NCBI GenBank assembly: GCA_035553375.1
Contig: DATNCY010000370.1
Coordinates: 1 to 64,000 of the forward strand
Length of the DNA stretch: 64,000 bases
Reading direction: 5' to 3'
From: JAJPHU01 sp035553375
GTDB lineage: Bacteria; Planctomycetota; Planctomycetia; Gemmatales; Gemmataceae
A model generated the notes under the pieces. It saw only the letters and a list, made by a program, of their open reading frames with translations, was not told the DNA's origin and made no database searches. The position numbers and the translations under genes are program-made. Below are positions 23,022 to 32,651 of the stretch, in pieces (the stretch's first letter is position 1; each line of letters begins with the position of its first letter).

Positions 23022-23656
23022 GATAAACCTCACGAGTGCGCGGCAGTCGATTCACTTCAGCAGATACAAATCGTCTGCATCGAAGAACCCCGCCGCGAGG
23101 AGCCTTTAAGGATTAAAGACGCTCTTGCGGTATTGAGGAACCGCCGATTCTCAAAATTCCTTCCAATTTTGACCCTAAGGGTAAGAAGACCCATGTTACC
23201 CAGTTTGTCGGCCGGGTCAAGATGTCAGGGCATCTCGCCGCGCTTTTTTCTACATCGAGCGCCGATCTTTCCGACTTTTTCGTTGACGACTGCCTCTCAG
23301 TTGATACACAATAAGGCGAAGATCGAGTGAGTGATGGAGTTTTAGATATACTCACCCTTTGATCCGTACCCTAACCGGCTGACGCCGCACTGTCGCGGCC
23401 GTCACCCTCCAACCTTTGGGAGCCTGCGGGAGGTTTTTACCCCCACTCATGACCTCAGGCGGCTCCTCGCTTTACGTCTGCGGGATTTGACGTTCTGCTT
23501 CTTGTCCACGCCGTCCTCGCCCAAAGGAATCGAGCGCTCGGCGGAAACGTGTCGCACACTATACTAGCGTTCGAGGCATTCCTTTGCCTCGTTCGTGCTG
23601 GACGTTGGTCTTGTTCTCGCCACCCACAACGGAAAGGCCTTCGGGAGTTACCCGCC
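23022..23656. other. 635-nt divergent intergenic region
   Basis: It separates the minus-strand DUF4870 gene from the plus-strand TPR gene. A TATACT -10-like hexamer sits at 23560-23565 without a good -35. At about 23376-23400 there is CCGGCTGACGCCG, a half-site resembling the arm of the two-copy palindrome found at 14.5 and 57.5 kb, here apparently degraded. Short open frames are not convincing. Confidence 0.4.
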
Positions 23657-26600
23657 ATGAATAACAGGTCGAAATACTCTCACTCCTGGATCTCGGCGGC
23701 GTTTGCCGGAACCATCCTCCTGGCAGTGGCTGGCCCACTGGCCGCGCAGGTGAAGCCGGAGCAGGCCGCCAGCATGCTGCTCGGCAGCGCACGCCGCGCC
23801 TACAACGAAAAAAACTACCCCTTTGCCGCCGATCGCTTTCGTGAGTTCCTCGCCAAGTACGGCAACCACAAAGAGGCCAACGCCGCTCGCTATGGTCTGG
23901 CGCTGTGTTTGATCGATGGGCCAAAAAAGGATTACAACGCGGCAATCCAGCAGCTGCAACCATTGGCCGGCGATAAAAACCTGCCCGAGCATGCCTTCGT
24001 GTTGTACTATCTCGGTCTGTCGCAGCGCGGCCTCGGCACGCAAGCGATCGCGCAGGCCATTGCCAAACCGCAGGAAGCCAATCAGCAGCGCAATACGGCC
24101 AATCAGCGTTTTGAAGAGGCGAGCAAGCAGTTTGCCGCCGCAGTGACAGCCTTCACCGCGCGCATTCCGAAGTTGGATATGCCGCCGAAGGAAACGCCGA
24201 TTGAGTTGGAATGGGCCGCCCGCGCGCGTTGCGATCAGGCCGAAATGCTGCTGCGTGTTCACAAGGCCAAGGAAGCGCAAACCGTCGCCGCTCCCTTCCT
24301 CCAGGATGCCGCGCTGCGCAAGAGTCGCTATCGCGGCCTTGGCGTTTACTATCACGGCTTCGCTTGTTTCCTCCTCAAGGACAACATGGCCGCCGGCCGC
24401 TCGCTGAGTCTATTAACCCCCTTCACCGATCCGGTATTCGGCACCCACGCGCGCTATCTGTTGGCTCGTGTGCATCATGCCGCCGGCGAACGCCGTGAAG
24501 CGCTTGAGCATTACGAAGGTGTTCTCGCCGATCATACCAAGCGCAAGCAAGCCGCCACGGAGGAACTCAAGCAAGCGGATCGCTTCAAAAACGATCCGCA
24601 AGAAAAGGCGCGACTTGAACAGATGATGCGTGGTCCTCTGCCCGACCATGTCGCCCGCGCCACCTTTTTCCTCGGCGTCATGCAATACGAGGATGGCAAG
24701 TTCGCGGAAGCCGTGACGCAGTTGAACGCTTTCCGCCAACAACAGCCTACATCGCCGCTATCGGCTGAGGCCCAGCTGCGGCTTGGCTTCTGTCAGGTGC
24801 AGCTGCGACAATTCGCCGAGGCTCAGAAAACGCTGCAACCCCTGGCGGACAAGGAGCCGCGCCTGGCCGACCAAGCGCTGTTGTGGATCGCCAAGGCTCA
24901 GGCCGGCGCAGGCGATCCGGCCAACCGTCCCGCCTACGAGCAGGCGCTCAAGACCGCGCTCGATACGTTCCGCAAGGCCGCCGATCGCGCCAATCAATTG
25001 GCCAGCAGCGATCCCAATGCGAAGACACGCCGTGGCGAGATTCTTCTCGAAATGGCCGACACCCAGCAGCTGGCCCATCAGTACAAGGAAGCCGCCGCCA
25101 CGTACAAGCAAATCCTCAATGACAAGCTGTTGGCAGAGCGTGCCGAGGAGGTGATGCAACACCTGGCAACAGCCTGGCATCTGGCCGGTGATTACAACGA
25201 ATCGGATAAAGTTTGTCTCCAATTCCGCGACGCTCATCCCAAGAGCGTGTTGCTGCCGGCCGTTCTGTTCCGGCACGCCGAGAACGCCTATTTTCAAGCG
25301 TTGGCCGCGGAGAAAATGCCCAATGCCGCCGACCGCACCCGCGAAGTTGGCCGCTGGAATGACGAATCGATCAAGCGCTATCAGGTACTCGCCGAGAAGT
25401 ATCCGGAATTCGCCTATACGAACCTGGCCCGCTATGGTCTGGGCATGGCCTACTATCACAAGGGCGAACTCGACAAGGCGAAGGAGAAACTGGAGGCGAT
25501 TCCCGCTGCCGACCGCAATGGCGATCTCGCCCTGGTTTCCTACCAGTTGGCCGACATCCTCATTCGGCAGGCTCCCGCGAAGGCCGACGACGCCCTTGCC
25601 GCCGGCAAGCTGGAGGAACAACTCAAGACGGCTATCGGGCTACTGGAAGGCTTCGCAGGAAGTCAGCCGAGCGGCCCTCAAACGGCGGATGCCTTGTTCA
25701 AACTCGGTTATTGCCAGCAGCGAATGGCTGGCTTGCTCGCGCAGCCACCCGACCAGGCCAAGGCGCTCGCCGCCGCCCGCGCCGCTTACGAGCAGATTCT
25801 TCAGCGTTTCCCGAAAGATCCAATCCAGCCGCAAGCCCATTTCGAGCGGGCCAAGGTTCTGGCTCGCAACAAGGACATCAACGGTGCCATCAATGAATTG
25901 CGGCGGTTCCTCAATGATCCGCTGAAAAATGCGCCGGTCGCGCCAATGGCGCTGTTGCACTTGGCCACGTTGCTGCGCGGCCAAAACAATCCGCAGGAGG
26001 CCGCCAAGATTCTCGCCCAGTGCCGCCAACAACACGAGCAGAACATGCTCAAGGATCCCGCGCGTGCCGCCTGGGTGTCGTTGTTACAATACCATCAGGG
26101 CGTCGCCTTGCGTGAGTCCGGCAAACGTCGTGAAGCGAAGGAAATTCTCGATCTTGTCGTTCGTCAATCGGCGGGACGGCCGGAGGCTGCCGACGCCGCG
26201 TTGCGAGCCGGTCAGTGTCTCAAGGACGAGGGACAGCTGAAAATCATCGAGGCGAACAAACGCCTGAGCCAGCCGAATCTGAAACCGCAGGATTACGCGA
26301 CGGCGCGCAAGAATGCTGATGAAGGCATCAAAGATGTGCGCGATGCCGTGCAATATTTCCTGGCCCAAGCGGAACAACTACGGCAAAAACAACCGACTTC
26401 CGAGGCACGAGCACGCATGCTCTACGAAGCCGCCTGGGGAAGCCGCATTGTCGCCGAGCAGGAAGTCGAGGCCGCGCGGAACAAAATGCAGCAGGATCTC
26501 TGGCAGAAACGCCGCGATGACATCGCCAAGAAAACGCCGGCCGGCCGTCAACCGCCTTACGTTCCGGCTCCCGAAGTGCCGCTCAAGTTGGTGCCGTTGC

Positions 26601-27493
26601 AGGCCGCCGAGAAAGAGGCACGCAAGCATTACCAGACGCTCATCGAGGCGTTCCCCGATGTAACCATCAACGCCGACGCCCTTTTCGAGTTGGCCGAGTT
26701 GCTCGGGGAGCGCGGCGAACACGATGCGGCCATCAAGCTGTTGCGCGATGCTCTCGATAAGGAACCGGCAGCCGAATTGACCGATAAAATCCGCGTGCGG
26801 CTCGGTGATTGTCTCTTGCGCAAGGGGGATACCAAAGGCGCGCTCGCTCAGTTCGAGCCGATCGCCGCCAACGTGAAGAGTGCCATGAGCGCTCAGGCGA
26901 AGTATCGCGCCGGCGAGTGCTATCTGCATAGTGGCGATGCCGCCCAAGCTGTCAAACAATTGGCCGTTTTCCGCGATCAGGGGCCATTCCAGAATCTGCC
27001 CGGTCTGACCGATCGCGCGCTCTTGCGTTTGGGTTACGCTCTGAGTCAACTCAAACAGTGGGATGCCAGCCGGCAAGCGTATGAACAGGTGGCCAATCGT
27101 TTCGGCAATGGTCCCTGGGTCCATGAAGCGCGTTATGGCATCGGTTGGGCCTATCAGAATATGAACCAGTACGACAACGCGGTCAACGCCTACAATCAGG
27201 TGGTCAACAACGTGGTGACGGAGTTGGCCGCGCGGGCGCAGATGAATATCGGTCTGTGCCGGCTGGCGCAGAAGCGTTACCCGGAGGCGTGTACGGCTCT
27301 GTTGGTGGTGCCGTTCACCTACGATTATCCGCATTTGAGCGCGTTGTCGTTGGTGGAAGCTGCCCGCGCTTTGTCCGAGAATAAACAGCCGGAGCAGGCC
27401 ATCAAACTGCTGGAGCGCGTGTTGCGCGATCATCCCGATTCGGAATCCGCAGAGGCGGCCCGCAAGCGCCTTGAAGAGTTAAAGAAGTCCTGA
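23657..27493 (+). CDS. Large exported TPR-repeat protein
   Basis: 1278 aa from the ATG at 23657, with GGGAG about 9 nt upstream and a signal peptide (WISAAFAGTILLAVAGPLAAQ). The rest is almost entirely tetratricopeptide-type helical repeats, for example AYNEKNYPFAADRFREFLAKYG, YEDGKFAEAVTQLNAFRQQ, and near the end YDNAVNAYNQVVNN and ALSENKQPEQAIKLLERVL. The spacing of about 35-40 residues and PxA positions resemble BamD/YbgF-type repeats. A periplasmic scaffold for protein-protein contacts is likely; no enzymatic domain was seen. It is followed directly by a palindrome and then by other exported proteins on the same strand. Confidence 0.88.
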   Translation: MNNRSKYSHSWISAAFAGTILLAVAGPLAAQVKPEQAASMLLGSARRAYNEKNYPFAADRFREFLAKYGNHKEANAARYGLALCLIDGPKKDYNAAIQQLQPLAGDKNLPEHAFVLYYLGLSQRGLGTQAIAQAIAKPQEANQQRNTANQRFEEASKQFAAAVTAFTARIPKLDMPPKETPIELEWAARARCDQAEMLLRVHKAKEAQTVAAPFLQDAALRKSRYRGLGVYYHGFACFLLKDNMAAGRSLSLLTPFTDPVFGTHARYLLARVHHAAGERREALEHYEGVLADHTKRKQAATEELKQADRFKNDPQEKARLEQMMRGPLPDHVARATFFLGVMQYEDGKFAEAVTQLNAFRQQQPTSPLSAEAQLRLGFCQVQLRQFAEAQKTLQPLADKEPRLADQALLWIAKAQAGAGDPANRPAYEQALKTALDTFRKAADRANQLASSDPNAKTRRGEILLEMADTQQLAHQYKEAAATYKQILNDKLLAERAEEVMQHLATAWHLAGDYNESDKVCLQFRDAHPKSVLLPAVLFRHAENAYFQALAAEKMPNAADRTREVGRWNDESIKRYQVLAEKYPEFAYTNLARYGLGMAYYHKGELDKAKEKLEAIPAADRNGDLALVSYQLADILIRQAPAKADDALAAGKLEEQLKTAIGLLEGFAGSQPSGPQTADALFKLGYCQQRMAGLLAQPPDQAKALAAARAAYEQILQRFPKDPIQPQAHFERAKVLARNKDINGAINELRRFLNDPLKNAPVAPMALLHLATLLRGQNNPQEAAKILAQCRQQHEQNMLKDPARAAWVSLLQYHQGVALRESGKRREAKEILDLVVRQSAGRPEAADAALRAGQCLKDEGQLKIIEANKRLSQPNLKPQDYATARKNADEGIKDVRDAVQYFLAQAEQLRQKQPTSEARARMLYEAAWGSRIVAEQEVEAARNKMQQDLWQKRRDDIAKKTPAGRQPPYVPAPEVPLKLVPLQAAEKEARKHYQTLIEAFPDVTINADALFELAELLGERGEHDAAIKLLRDALDKEPAAELTDKIRVRLGDCLLRKGDTKGALAQFEPIAANVKSAMSAQAKYRAGECYLHSGDAAQAVKQLAVFRDQGPFQNLPGLTDRALLRLGYALSQLKQWDASRQAYEQVANRFGNGPWVHEARYGIGWAYQNMNQYDNAVNAYNQVVNNVVTELAARAQMNIGLCRLAQKRYPEACTALLVVPFTYDYPHLSALSLVEAARALSENKQPEQAIKLLERVLRDHPDSESAEAARKRLEELKKS

Positions 27494-27600
27494 AGAAATT
27501 AGCCACAGATGAACACAGATGAACACAGATAAGGCAAGAAAACCATTGAATGATTTTTGAATTATCTGTGTTCATCCGTGTTCATCTGTGGCTAATTTCT
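27494..27600. repeat. 37-bp inverted repeat after the TPR gene
   Basis: Arms at 27494-27530 and 27564-27600 pair with one mismatch. Each arm has two or three ACAGATGAAC units, a dispersed repeat type seen in many environmental bacteria. It begins at the base after the stop codon and is followed by a run of T, so it could end transcription. Confidence 0.9.
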
Positions 27601-27621
27601 TTTTTCTCGGAGGGATCAATC

Positions 27622-30108
27622 ATGTTGAGTATCCGCCGACTTCTCGGCTGCCTGAGCGTTATCGCGCTGGGCGGCTTGCTGTGCCTCTATCCGAATCGTC
27701 CGGCGCAGGCTTACGTCGAAGCGCCGCACAGTTTGGGACAAGTCATCGCGCTATCCAGCACCATTTTGGTGATGCGTGTCGAGCAGGTTGATAAGACGAA
27801 AAATCTCATCATCTTCCGCAAGGTTCGCGACTTGAAGGGCAAGCATCCGACCGACATCATTCGCCACAACATCGGTCGCGGCGGTTTCAACCCACGCGAA
27901 TGGCAGTACACGATGGAGTGGGCGGAAGTCGGCAAGACGGCCATTTTCTTCCACAATGGCGGAGCCAGCGAGACCTGCCTTGGCACTTACTGGTATCAGG
28001 CTTACGCGGGCGGCGAGTGGTGGAACCTCAGTCACGGCGAACCGTTTCTGCTGCGTAGCTTTGCCGGCAATGTTGAGAAGTTAGCTGCGGCCGTCACGGA
28101 CATTGTGGCCGGGCGTGAGACGGTGGTTCCGTGCATGGTGGACGGCAACAAGGACGATCTGCACATGCGCCGCGCGCGCATTCAGCGGGTGAAGGCCGGC
28201 CTCAAACTCGATTACAACCCCAAGCGCGACTTCGTTGGTTGGGGCGGCGAAGACTTCCGCCGTTTGCAAGGCATGCCCGGTTTCAGTCACTACTCGGCCG
28301 TCGCTCGTGTTGATCCCGATGCCCAGGCCATTTCCAGCGTGGACATCAACGGCGACGGCAAGGCCGATCTATGTCTCGCCGGTTCGGGCCGTGTCGCGCT
28401 GCTGCAAAATGGCGGCGAATCACTCAACGAGGTTAGTTTGCCCGGCGCGACCGGCTGCCGTGCCGCTGTGTGGGCCGACTACAACGGCGATGGCAAAGCC
28501 GATCTCCTGCTAGCCACGCCGACCGGACCGAAACTCTATACCAATCTCGGCGGCACCTTCCGCGATGACACTTATTTGTTGCCACACGAACCCGCTTACA
28601 ATCTGACCTCGGCGGCGTGGCTAGATTACGATGGCGATGGCCAGCCCGATTTGCTGCTCGGCAACGGCTTCCACGGTTTGCGTCTTTATCGCAACAAAGG
28701 GCCGGTTGATCCCGGCACCGCCCCGTTGCGTCTGGGCAAATGGTCGTACATCGGTCCCTTTCCGTACCCCAGTGGTCAGGGATTCAAACTTGCCCATCCG
28801 CCGGAGAAGGAAATCAACCTGACGCGCAAGTACGGCGGCAAGAACGGCGAGGAAGCCGTGTGGCGAGAAGGCAAATTCACCGACGGTCAAATCAACAATC
28901 TCGCCCTGTTCCGGCCCGCGAACAACGTCGATGCGGTCGTCTATCTTCATCGTGAGATTGAGTGCGCCAGCGCGATGGAACTGCCGGTTTCGCTCGGCAG
29001 CGATGACAGCCTCACGGTGTGGCTCAATGGTCAAAAGATCGTCTCGGAGGACATCGCCCGCGCCTGCGCACCGGACCAGAATCATGTCGTCCTCAAGCTG
29101 AAAGCCGGCAAGAACAACTTCCTGATGAAGGTTGGACAGGGTTCGAGCGAATGGTCGTTTTACTTCCAGACCAAGGGCGCGATTCCCAAAGCCGCGTTCT
29201 GGAGTTTTGCCGATGTCTCCGATGCAACCGGCCTCGGTCCACAAGGACTGGGCAGCACCGTGAAGGGCGATACGCTGACCGTCTGCGATGTCAATGGCGA
29301 TGGCCGGCCCGATTTTCTCTACGGTGCGGGCAGCGGTTTGCTCGCGCTCAATACGCCGAAAGGATTCGTCGAGGCGAAAGATTCCGGCATCACCTATCGC
29401 ACGGGGAAAACGGGTCCGGTCTTTGGCGATTACGATAACGATGGCCGGCCGGACCTGTTCATCCCGCAGGCAAACGGCTGCAAGTTGTTCCACAACGACG
29501 GCGACGGCCATTTCAGTGACATTACAGACAAATCCGGTCTGAAATCGCTGGCGGCAACGACCACCTGCGCCGCCTGGGGCGACATCGATAATGACGGCCA
29601 ACTCGACCTGATCGTCGGTTGTCTTCGCGATCCCAATCGTTTCTTCCGCAATAAAGGCGACGGCACCTTCACAGATGCGTCCGAAACCATCGGTCTCGAT
29701 CAACGCATCTTCAATACGCAGGCGGTATGTCTCGTGGATCTCAACAACGACGGCATGCTCGATGTGGTTTTCAACAATGAAGGCCAAGAATCGTGTGTAT
29801 TGCTGGGTAATCCCGAGTTCGCCACCAAGCGAACGCCGGTCACGCTACAAGTCAATGGCAAGGTCGGCGTCACCGGCAGCCGCGTGAACGTGCTGGATAA
29901 AGCCGGGAAATTGCAAGGATCCTGTTTCGTCTCCGGCGGCGATGGTCGCGGTGGTCAAGCCGCACCCGCGGCACGTTTCGCCTTGCAACCGGGTACTTAT
30001 CGCGTTGAGGTGCTGTACAGCAGCGGCGAACGCCGGGCCAAGGAAATTGTTGTAGCGACCACGCATTTACGCGGTGTGCTGGATGAAAAAACGCCCAAGG
30101 CGGAATAA
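27622..30108 (+). CDS. Exported VCBS/FG-GAP repeat protein with ASPIC-like end
   Basis: 828 aa from the ATG at 27622, with GGAGGG 7 nt upstream and a signal peptide (LLGCLSVIALGGLLCLYP). At least seven FG-GAP/VCBS blades with Ca-binding DxNxDGxxD loops are visible, for example DINGDGKADL, DYNGDGKADL, DYDGDGQPDL, DVNGDGRPDF, DYDNDGRPDL, DIDNDGQLDL and DLNNDGMLDV. The C-terminus (FALQPGTYRVEVLYSSGER) resembles the ASPIC/UnbV domain. The first 200 residues are a planctomycete-specific N-terminal part. A calcium-stabilised beta-propeller on the cell surface or in the periplasm is expected. The ligand is unknown. Confidence 0.9.
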   Translation: MLSIRRLLGCLSVIALGGLLCLYPNRPAQAYVEAPHSLGQVIALSSTILVMRVEQVDKTKNLIIFRKVRDLKGKHPTDIIRHNIGRGGFNPREWQYTMEWAEVGKTAIFFHNGGASETCLGTYWYQAYAGGEWWNLSHGEPFLLRSFAGNVEKLAAAVTDIVAGRETVVPCMVDGNKDDLHMRRARIQRVKAGLKLDYNPKRDFVGWGGEDFRRLQGMPGFSHYSAVARVDPDAQAISSVDINGDGKADLCLAGSGRVALLQNGGESLNEVSLPGATGCRAAVWADYNGDGKADLLLATPTGPKLYTNLGGTFRDDTYLLPHEPAYNLTSAAWLDYDGDGQPDLLLGNGFHGLRLYRNKGPVDPGTAPLRLGKWSYIGPFPYPSGQGFKLAHPPEKEINLTRKYGGKNGEEAVWREGKFTDGQINNLALFRPANNVDAVVYLHREIECASAMELPVSLGSDDSLTVWLNGQKIVSEDIARACAPDQNHVVLKLKAGKNNFLMKVGQGSSEWSFYFQTKGAIPKAAFWSFADVSDATGLGPQGLGSTVKGDTLTVCDVNGDGRPDFLYGAGSGLLALNTPKGFVEAKDSGITYRTGKTGPVFGDYDNDGRPDLFIPQANGCKLFHNDGDGHFSDITDKSGLKSLAATTTCAAWGDIDNDGQLDLIVGCLRDPNRFFRNKGDGTFTDASETIGLDQRIFNTQAVCLVDLNNDGMLDVVFNNEGQESCVLLGNPEFATKRTPVTLQVNGKVGVTGSRVNVLDKAGKLQGSCFVSGGDGRGGQAAPAARFALQPGTYRVEVLYSSGERRAKEIVVATTHLRGVLDEKTPKAE

Positions 30109-30119
30109 GGCAATCCTAA

Positions 30120-30486
30120 CCACAGAGACACCGAGACACAGAGAAAACGAAAGGGTGTGAGATGCAGGTAAAGGATTCCCCCATGCGGGCCTATTCCACG
30201 ACCGCGTTGGATGTTTTTTCGTTAGCCCAGCCCTTCAGGGCTGGGGATACGGAGGCGCGCTCCCATTTTCCTAGGGCTTTAGCCCTTTGTCTGGGGCGCG
30301 GACGATCAAGGGCTAAAGCCCTCGCCGAGGGGCTAAAGCCCCAAAATGCTTCTTGTCCGATACGATCGATCCCAGCCCTAAAGGGCTGGGCTAACGAAAA
30401 AACACGCTGCAATTCCTTGCGACAACCGATGCGATCTTGTTTCTCTCTTCATGCTTGGGTTCTCTGTGTCGTTTGTGTCTCTGTGG
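30120..30486. repeat. Composite nested palindrome before the PQQ-propeller gene
   Basis: Outer arms CCACAGAGACAC-type at 30120-30145 and 30460-30486 are imperfectly complementary. Inside lies a second inverted repeat, 33-bp arms at 30213-30245 and 30371-30403 with one mismatch, with the core TTAGCCCAGCCCT. Between those are three smaller palindromes of the AGGGCTTTAGCCCT type (about 30272-30345). The outer right arm reaches into the signal-peptide codons of the next gene. Confidence 0.85.
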
Positions 30487-31853
30487 CGAATCCTCTGTCC
30501 GCTGCCGAGTCAGCTTCCACCTACCGAAGCGATCCACAACGGACCGGCAGCGACGGCGTCGCCGGGCCAACTGCGCCCAAGGTGCTATGGAGTTGGAAGG
30601 CCACCGATCACTTCATCGCCGCGCCCGTCGCCTCCAAGGACCATCTTTTCGTTTCCGGACTGGGCGGTTTCAATGTGCCAACCTTTACTTGCCTGAACAT
30701 CGATCCCAAGGCCGCGCAGCGCGTCGCCTGGAGTAAGGGTAATCCGTATCTGAAATTGCCGGCGGTCAGTTCGCCCGCCCTCCACGACGGCAAATTGATT
30801 TTCGGCGATGGCATGCACCAGACCGACGGCGCGATTCTGCACTGCCTGCGTCTGGATAAGGGCCGGATGCTCTGGCAATTGCCCGTGCCCGGAACGCTCG
30901 TGCATCTGGAAGGTTCGCCGACGATTGTTGGCGGTCGCGTCTATCTCGGCGGCGGCGCGGCCGGCGTGCTGTGCGTGGACATGAACCGCGTCACGCTTGC
31001 GGGCAAAGAGATGGACCTGCCGGCTATTCAGAAGTTATTCGATAAAAAATGGGCGGAATTGCAGGCGAAGTACGAGGCGGAGAAGAAGAAAGATCCGGCC
31101 TTCGCCATTCCGCCGAGCGAGGAAGATTTGCCCAAGCCGTCGCCGGTTCTCCTGTGGCAGCAGGGCAAGGATAAATGGCACGTTGATGCACCCGTCGCGG
31201 TGGCTGGTGATCGCGTACTCGTCGCCTCAGCGTTTCTCGACAAAGAAAAAGTCGGCGATCGTGCGCTCTTTTGCCTCGATGCGAAAACGGGCAAAATCAC
31301 CTGGCGCACGCCGCTGCGCATCAATCCGTGGGGCGGTCCTTCGCTGTCCGGCGATCTCGTCATCGTCAGCGGCAGCACGATTGGTTACGATACGAAAAAG
31401 CTCAAGGGGGCCAGGGGCACCGTCGCTGCCTACAGCCTCGCGGACGGCAAGGAAAAGTGGAAAAAAGACGTGGCGGGCGGCATTGTGTCGTGCGTCGCGC
31501 TGACGAAAGAGTTAGCGATCGCCACGGCTACCGACGGCAAGGTGCGCGCCTTCGACTTGCAAACCGGCGAGCGACGCTGGATTTACGACGCCAAAACGCC
31601 GTTTTTCGCTCCGGTGGCCGTCTCGGCCGGCATCGCCTACGCCGGCGATCTTCGCGGCGTCATTCATGCCATTAACCTGGCGGACGGCTCGGCGAAGTGG
31701 AAACTCGATCTCGGTGCCGATCCCGTGAAAGCTCCCGGCATGATCTACGGTGGCCCGGTGCTGCAAGGTGGCCGGCTTTTCGTCGCTACTTGCAATCTCG
31801 AAGGTGCCTTCGCCCGGCAGCCGACCGTCGTTGTGTGTATTGGAGACAAGTAA
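30429..31853 (+). CDS. Exported PQQ-like beta-propeller protein (BamB-like)
   Basis: 474 aa if it begins at the ATG at 30429. That start gives a signal peptide (HAWVLCVVCVSVANPLSAAE) but has no clear ribosome-binding site; the frame is open upstream to 30162 only through repeat DNA. The mature part has repeated beta-propeller blades with the PQQ/BamB-type AxDxxTGKxxW motif: RLDKGRMLWQLPV, CLDAKTGKITWRT, SLADGKEKWKKDV, DLQTGERRWIYDA and NLADGSAKWKLDL. There is a Lys/Glu-rich insert at about 200-245. No PQQ-dehydrogenase catalytic residues were identified, so a scaffold or sensor role is more likely than an enzyme. Confidence 0.87.
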   Translation: MRSCFSLHAWVLCVVCVSVANPLSAAESASTYRSDPQRTGSDGVAGPTAPKVLWSWKATDHFIAAPVASKDHLFVSGLGGFNVPTFTCLNIDPKAAQRVAWSKGNPYLKLPAVSSPALHDGKLIFGDGMHQTDGAILHCLRLDKGRMLWQLPVPGTLVHLEGSPTIVGGRVYLGGGAAGVLCVDMNRVTLAGKEMDLPAIQKLFDKKWAELQAKYEAEKKKDPAFAIPPSEEDLPKPSPVLLWQQGKDKWHVDAPVAVAGDRVLVASAFLDKEKVGDRALFCLDAKTGKITWRTPLRINPWGGPSLSGDLVIVSGSTIGYDTKKLKGARGTVAAYSLADGKEKWKKDVAGGIVSCVALTKELAIATATDGKVRAFDLQTGERRWIYDAKTPFFAPVAVSAGIAYAGDLRGVIHAINLADGSAKWKLDLGADPVKAPGMIYGGPVLQGGRLFVATCNLEGAFARQPTVVVCIGDK

Positions 31854-31893
31854 TATCCGCTAATCCAGCGTCCAAGGATGACAGGAGTTCGTC

Positions 31894-32595
31894 ATGCCTC
31901 TCAGGAAACTCGGTTTCGTCTGCTTCCTCGCTTTTCCCTTGGTCTATGGCTCTGCTGCCGCAGCGGAATCGGCCAACGGTCTGGTCGTGGACAAAGCCAA
32001 ACGAACCGTCATCGTTCCCGCCAAAATTGCTCCGCGCATTATCAATGACCCTCGCTACAAGCGTGAAGATGGCAAGCCCTATCCCATCGAGGTCATCGCG
32101 AGCTACCCCTTTCCCAAAGGACAAAAAGCTCACGAGACGGTAGTGACTATCGACGCCAAGCCGAGCGAAATCCACAAGGCATTGGAAAGCCTCGGTCTCA
32201 AGCCTGGCGCGCCCGTCATGGGCGAGAGCAAGGAAGCGCCCAAAGGCCCCGAAGTGAAAATCTATCTGGACATACCGGCCGAGGATGGCAAATTCAAGCG
32301 TTTATCGATCGAAAAAGTCCTCGTTGATCCCAAGACGAACAAACCGATGCCGAAAGTTCAGTGGCGTTTCACCGGCTCGGCTTTGAAGCAACCGAACCCC
32401 GACAAGGACGAAAAGGTCTACGGTGCCGATCTCACCGGCACGCTGATTTCCATTTTCCCCGTCACGAACGAGACGGTGTTTCAGACGAGTTTGACAATGA
32501 AGGATGAAAAATATGTCAAACTGGAGACGAACCGGAAGCTACTGCCCAAAGAAGGCACGGCCGTGAAGTTGATCCTTGAAATCCCGGCCAAGTAG
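31894..32595 (+). CDS. Exported YdjY-domain protein
   Basis: 233 aa. AGGAG lies 7 nt before the ATG and a signal peptide follows (LGFVCFLAFPLVYGSAAAAE). The sequence VDKAKRTVIVPAKIAPR, then KAHETVVTIDAKPSEIHKALESLGLKPG matches the YdjY domain found in many planctomycete exported proteins. Later VQWRFTGSALKQP and TLISIFPVTNETVFQ fit the same family. The function of the domain is not known. It lies 40 nt downstream of the PQQ-propeller gene and is probably co-transcribed with it. Confidence 0.82.
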   Translation: MPLRKLGFVCFLAFPLVYGSAAAAESANGLVVDKAKRTVIVPAKIAPRIINDPRYKREDGKPYPIEVIASYPFPKGQKAHETVVTIDAKPSEIHKALESLGLKPGAPVMGESKEAPKGPEVKIYLDIPAEDGKFKRLSIEKVLVDPKTNKPMPKVQWRFTGSALKQPNPDKDEKVYGADLTGTLISIFPVTNETVFQTSLTMKDEKYVKLETNRKLLPKEGTAVKLILEIPAK

Positions 32596-32651
32596 GGGCG
32601 CGTTCCCTGTCCTTGCCGCCATTTGTGTATTCTGACGAGAGAGAATGAACC

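Noticed and set aside
30162..30428. N-terminal extension of the PQQ-propeller protein
   Set aside because: The 89 extra codons consist of palindromic repeat DNA, with peptides such as LAQPFRAG that recur when repeats are translated.
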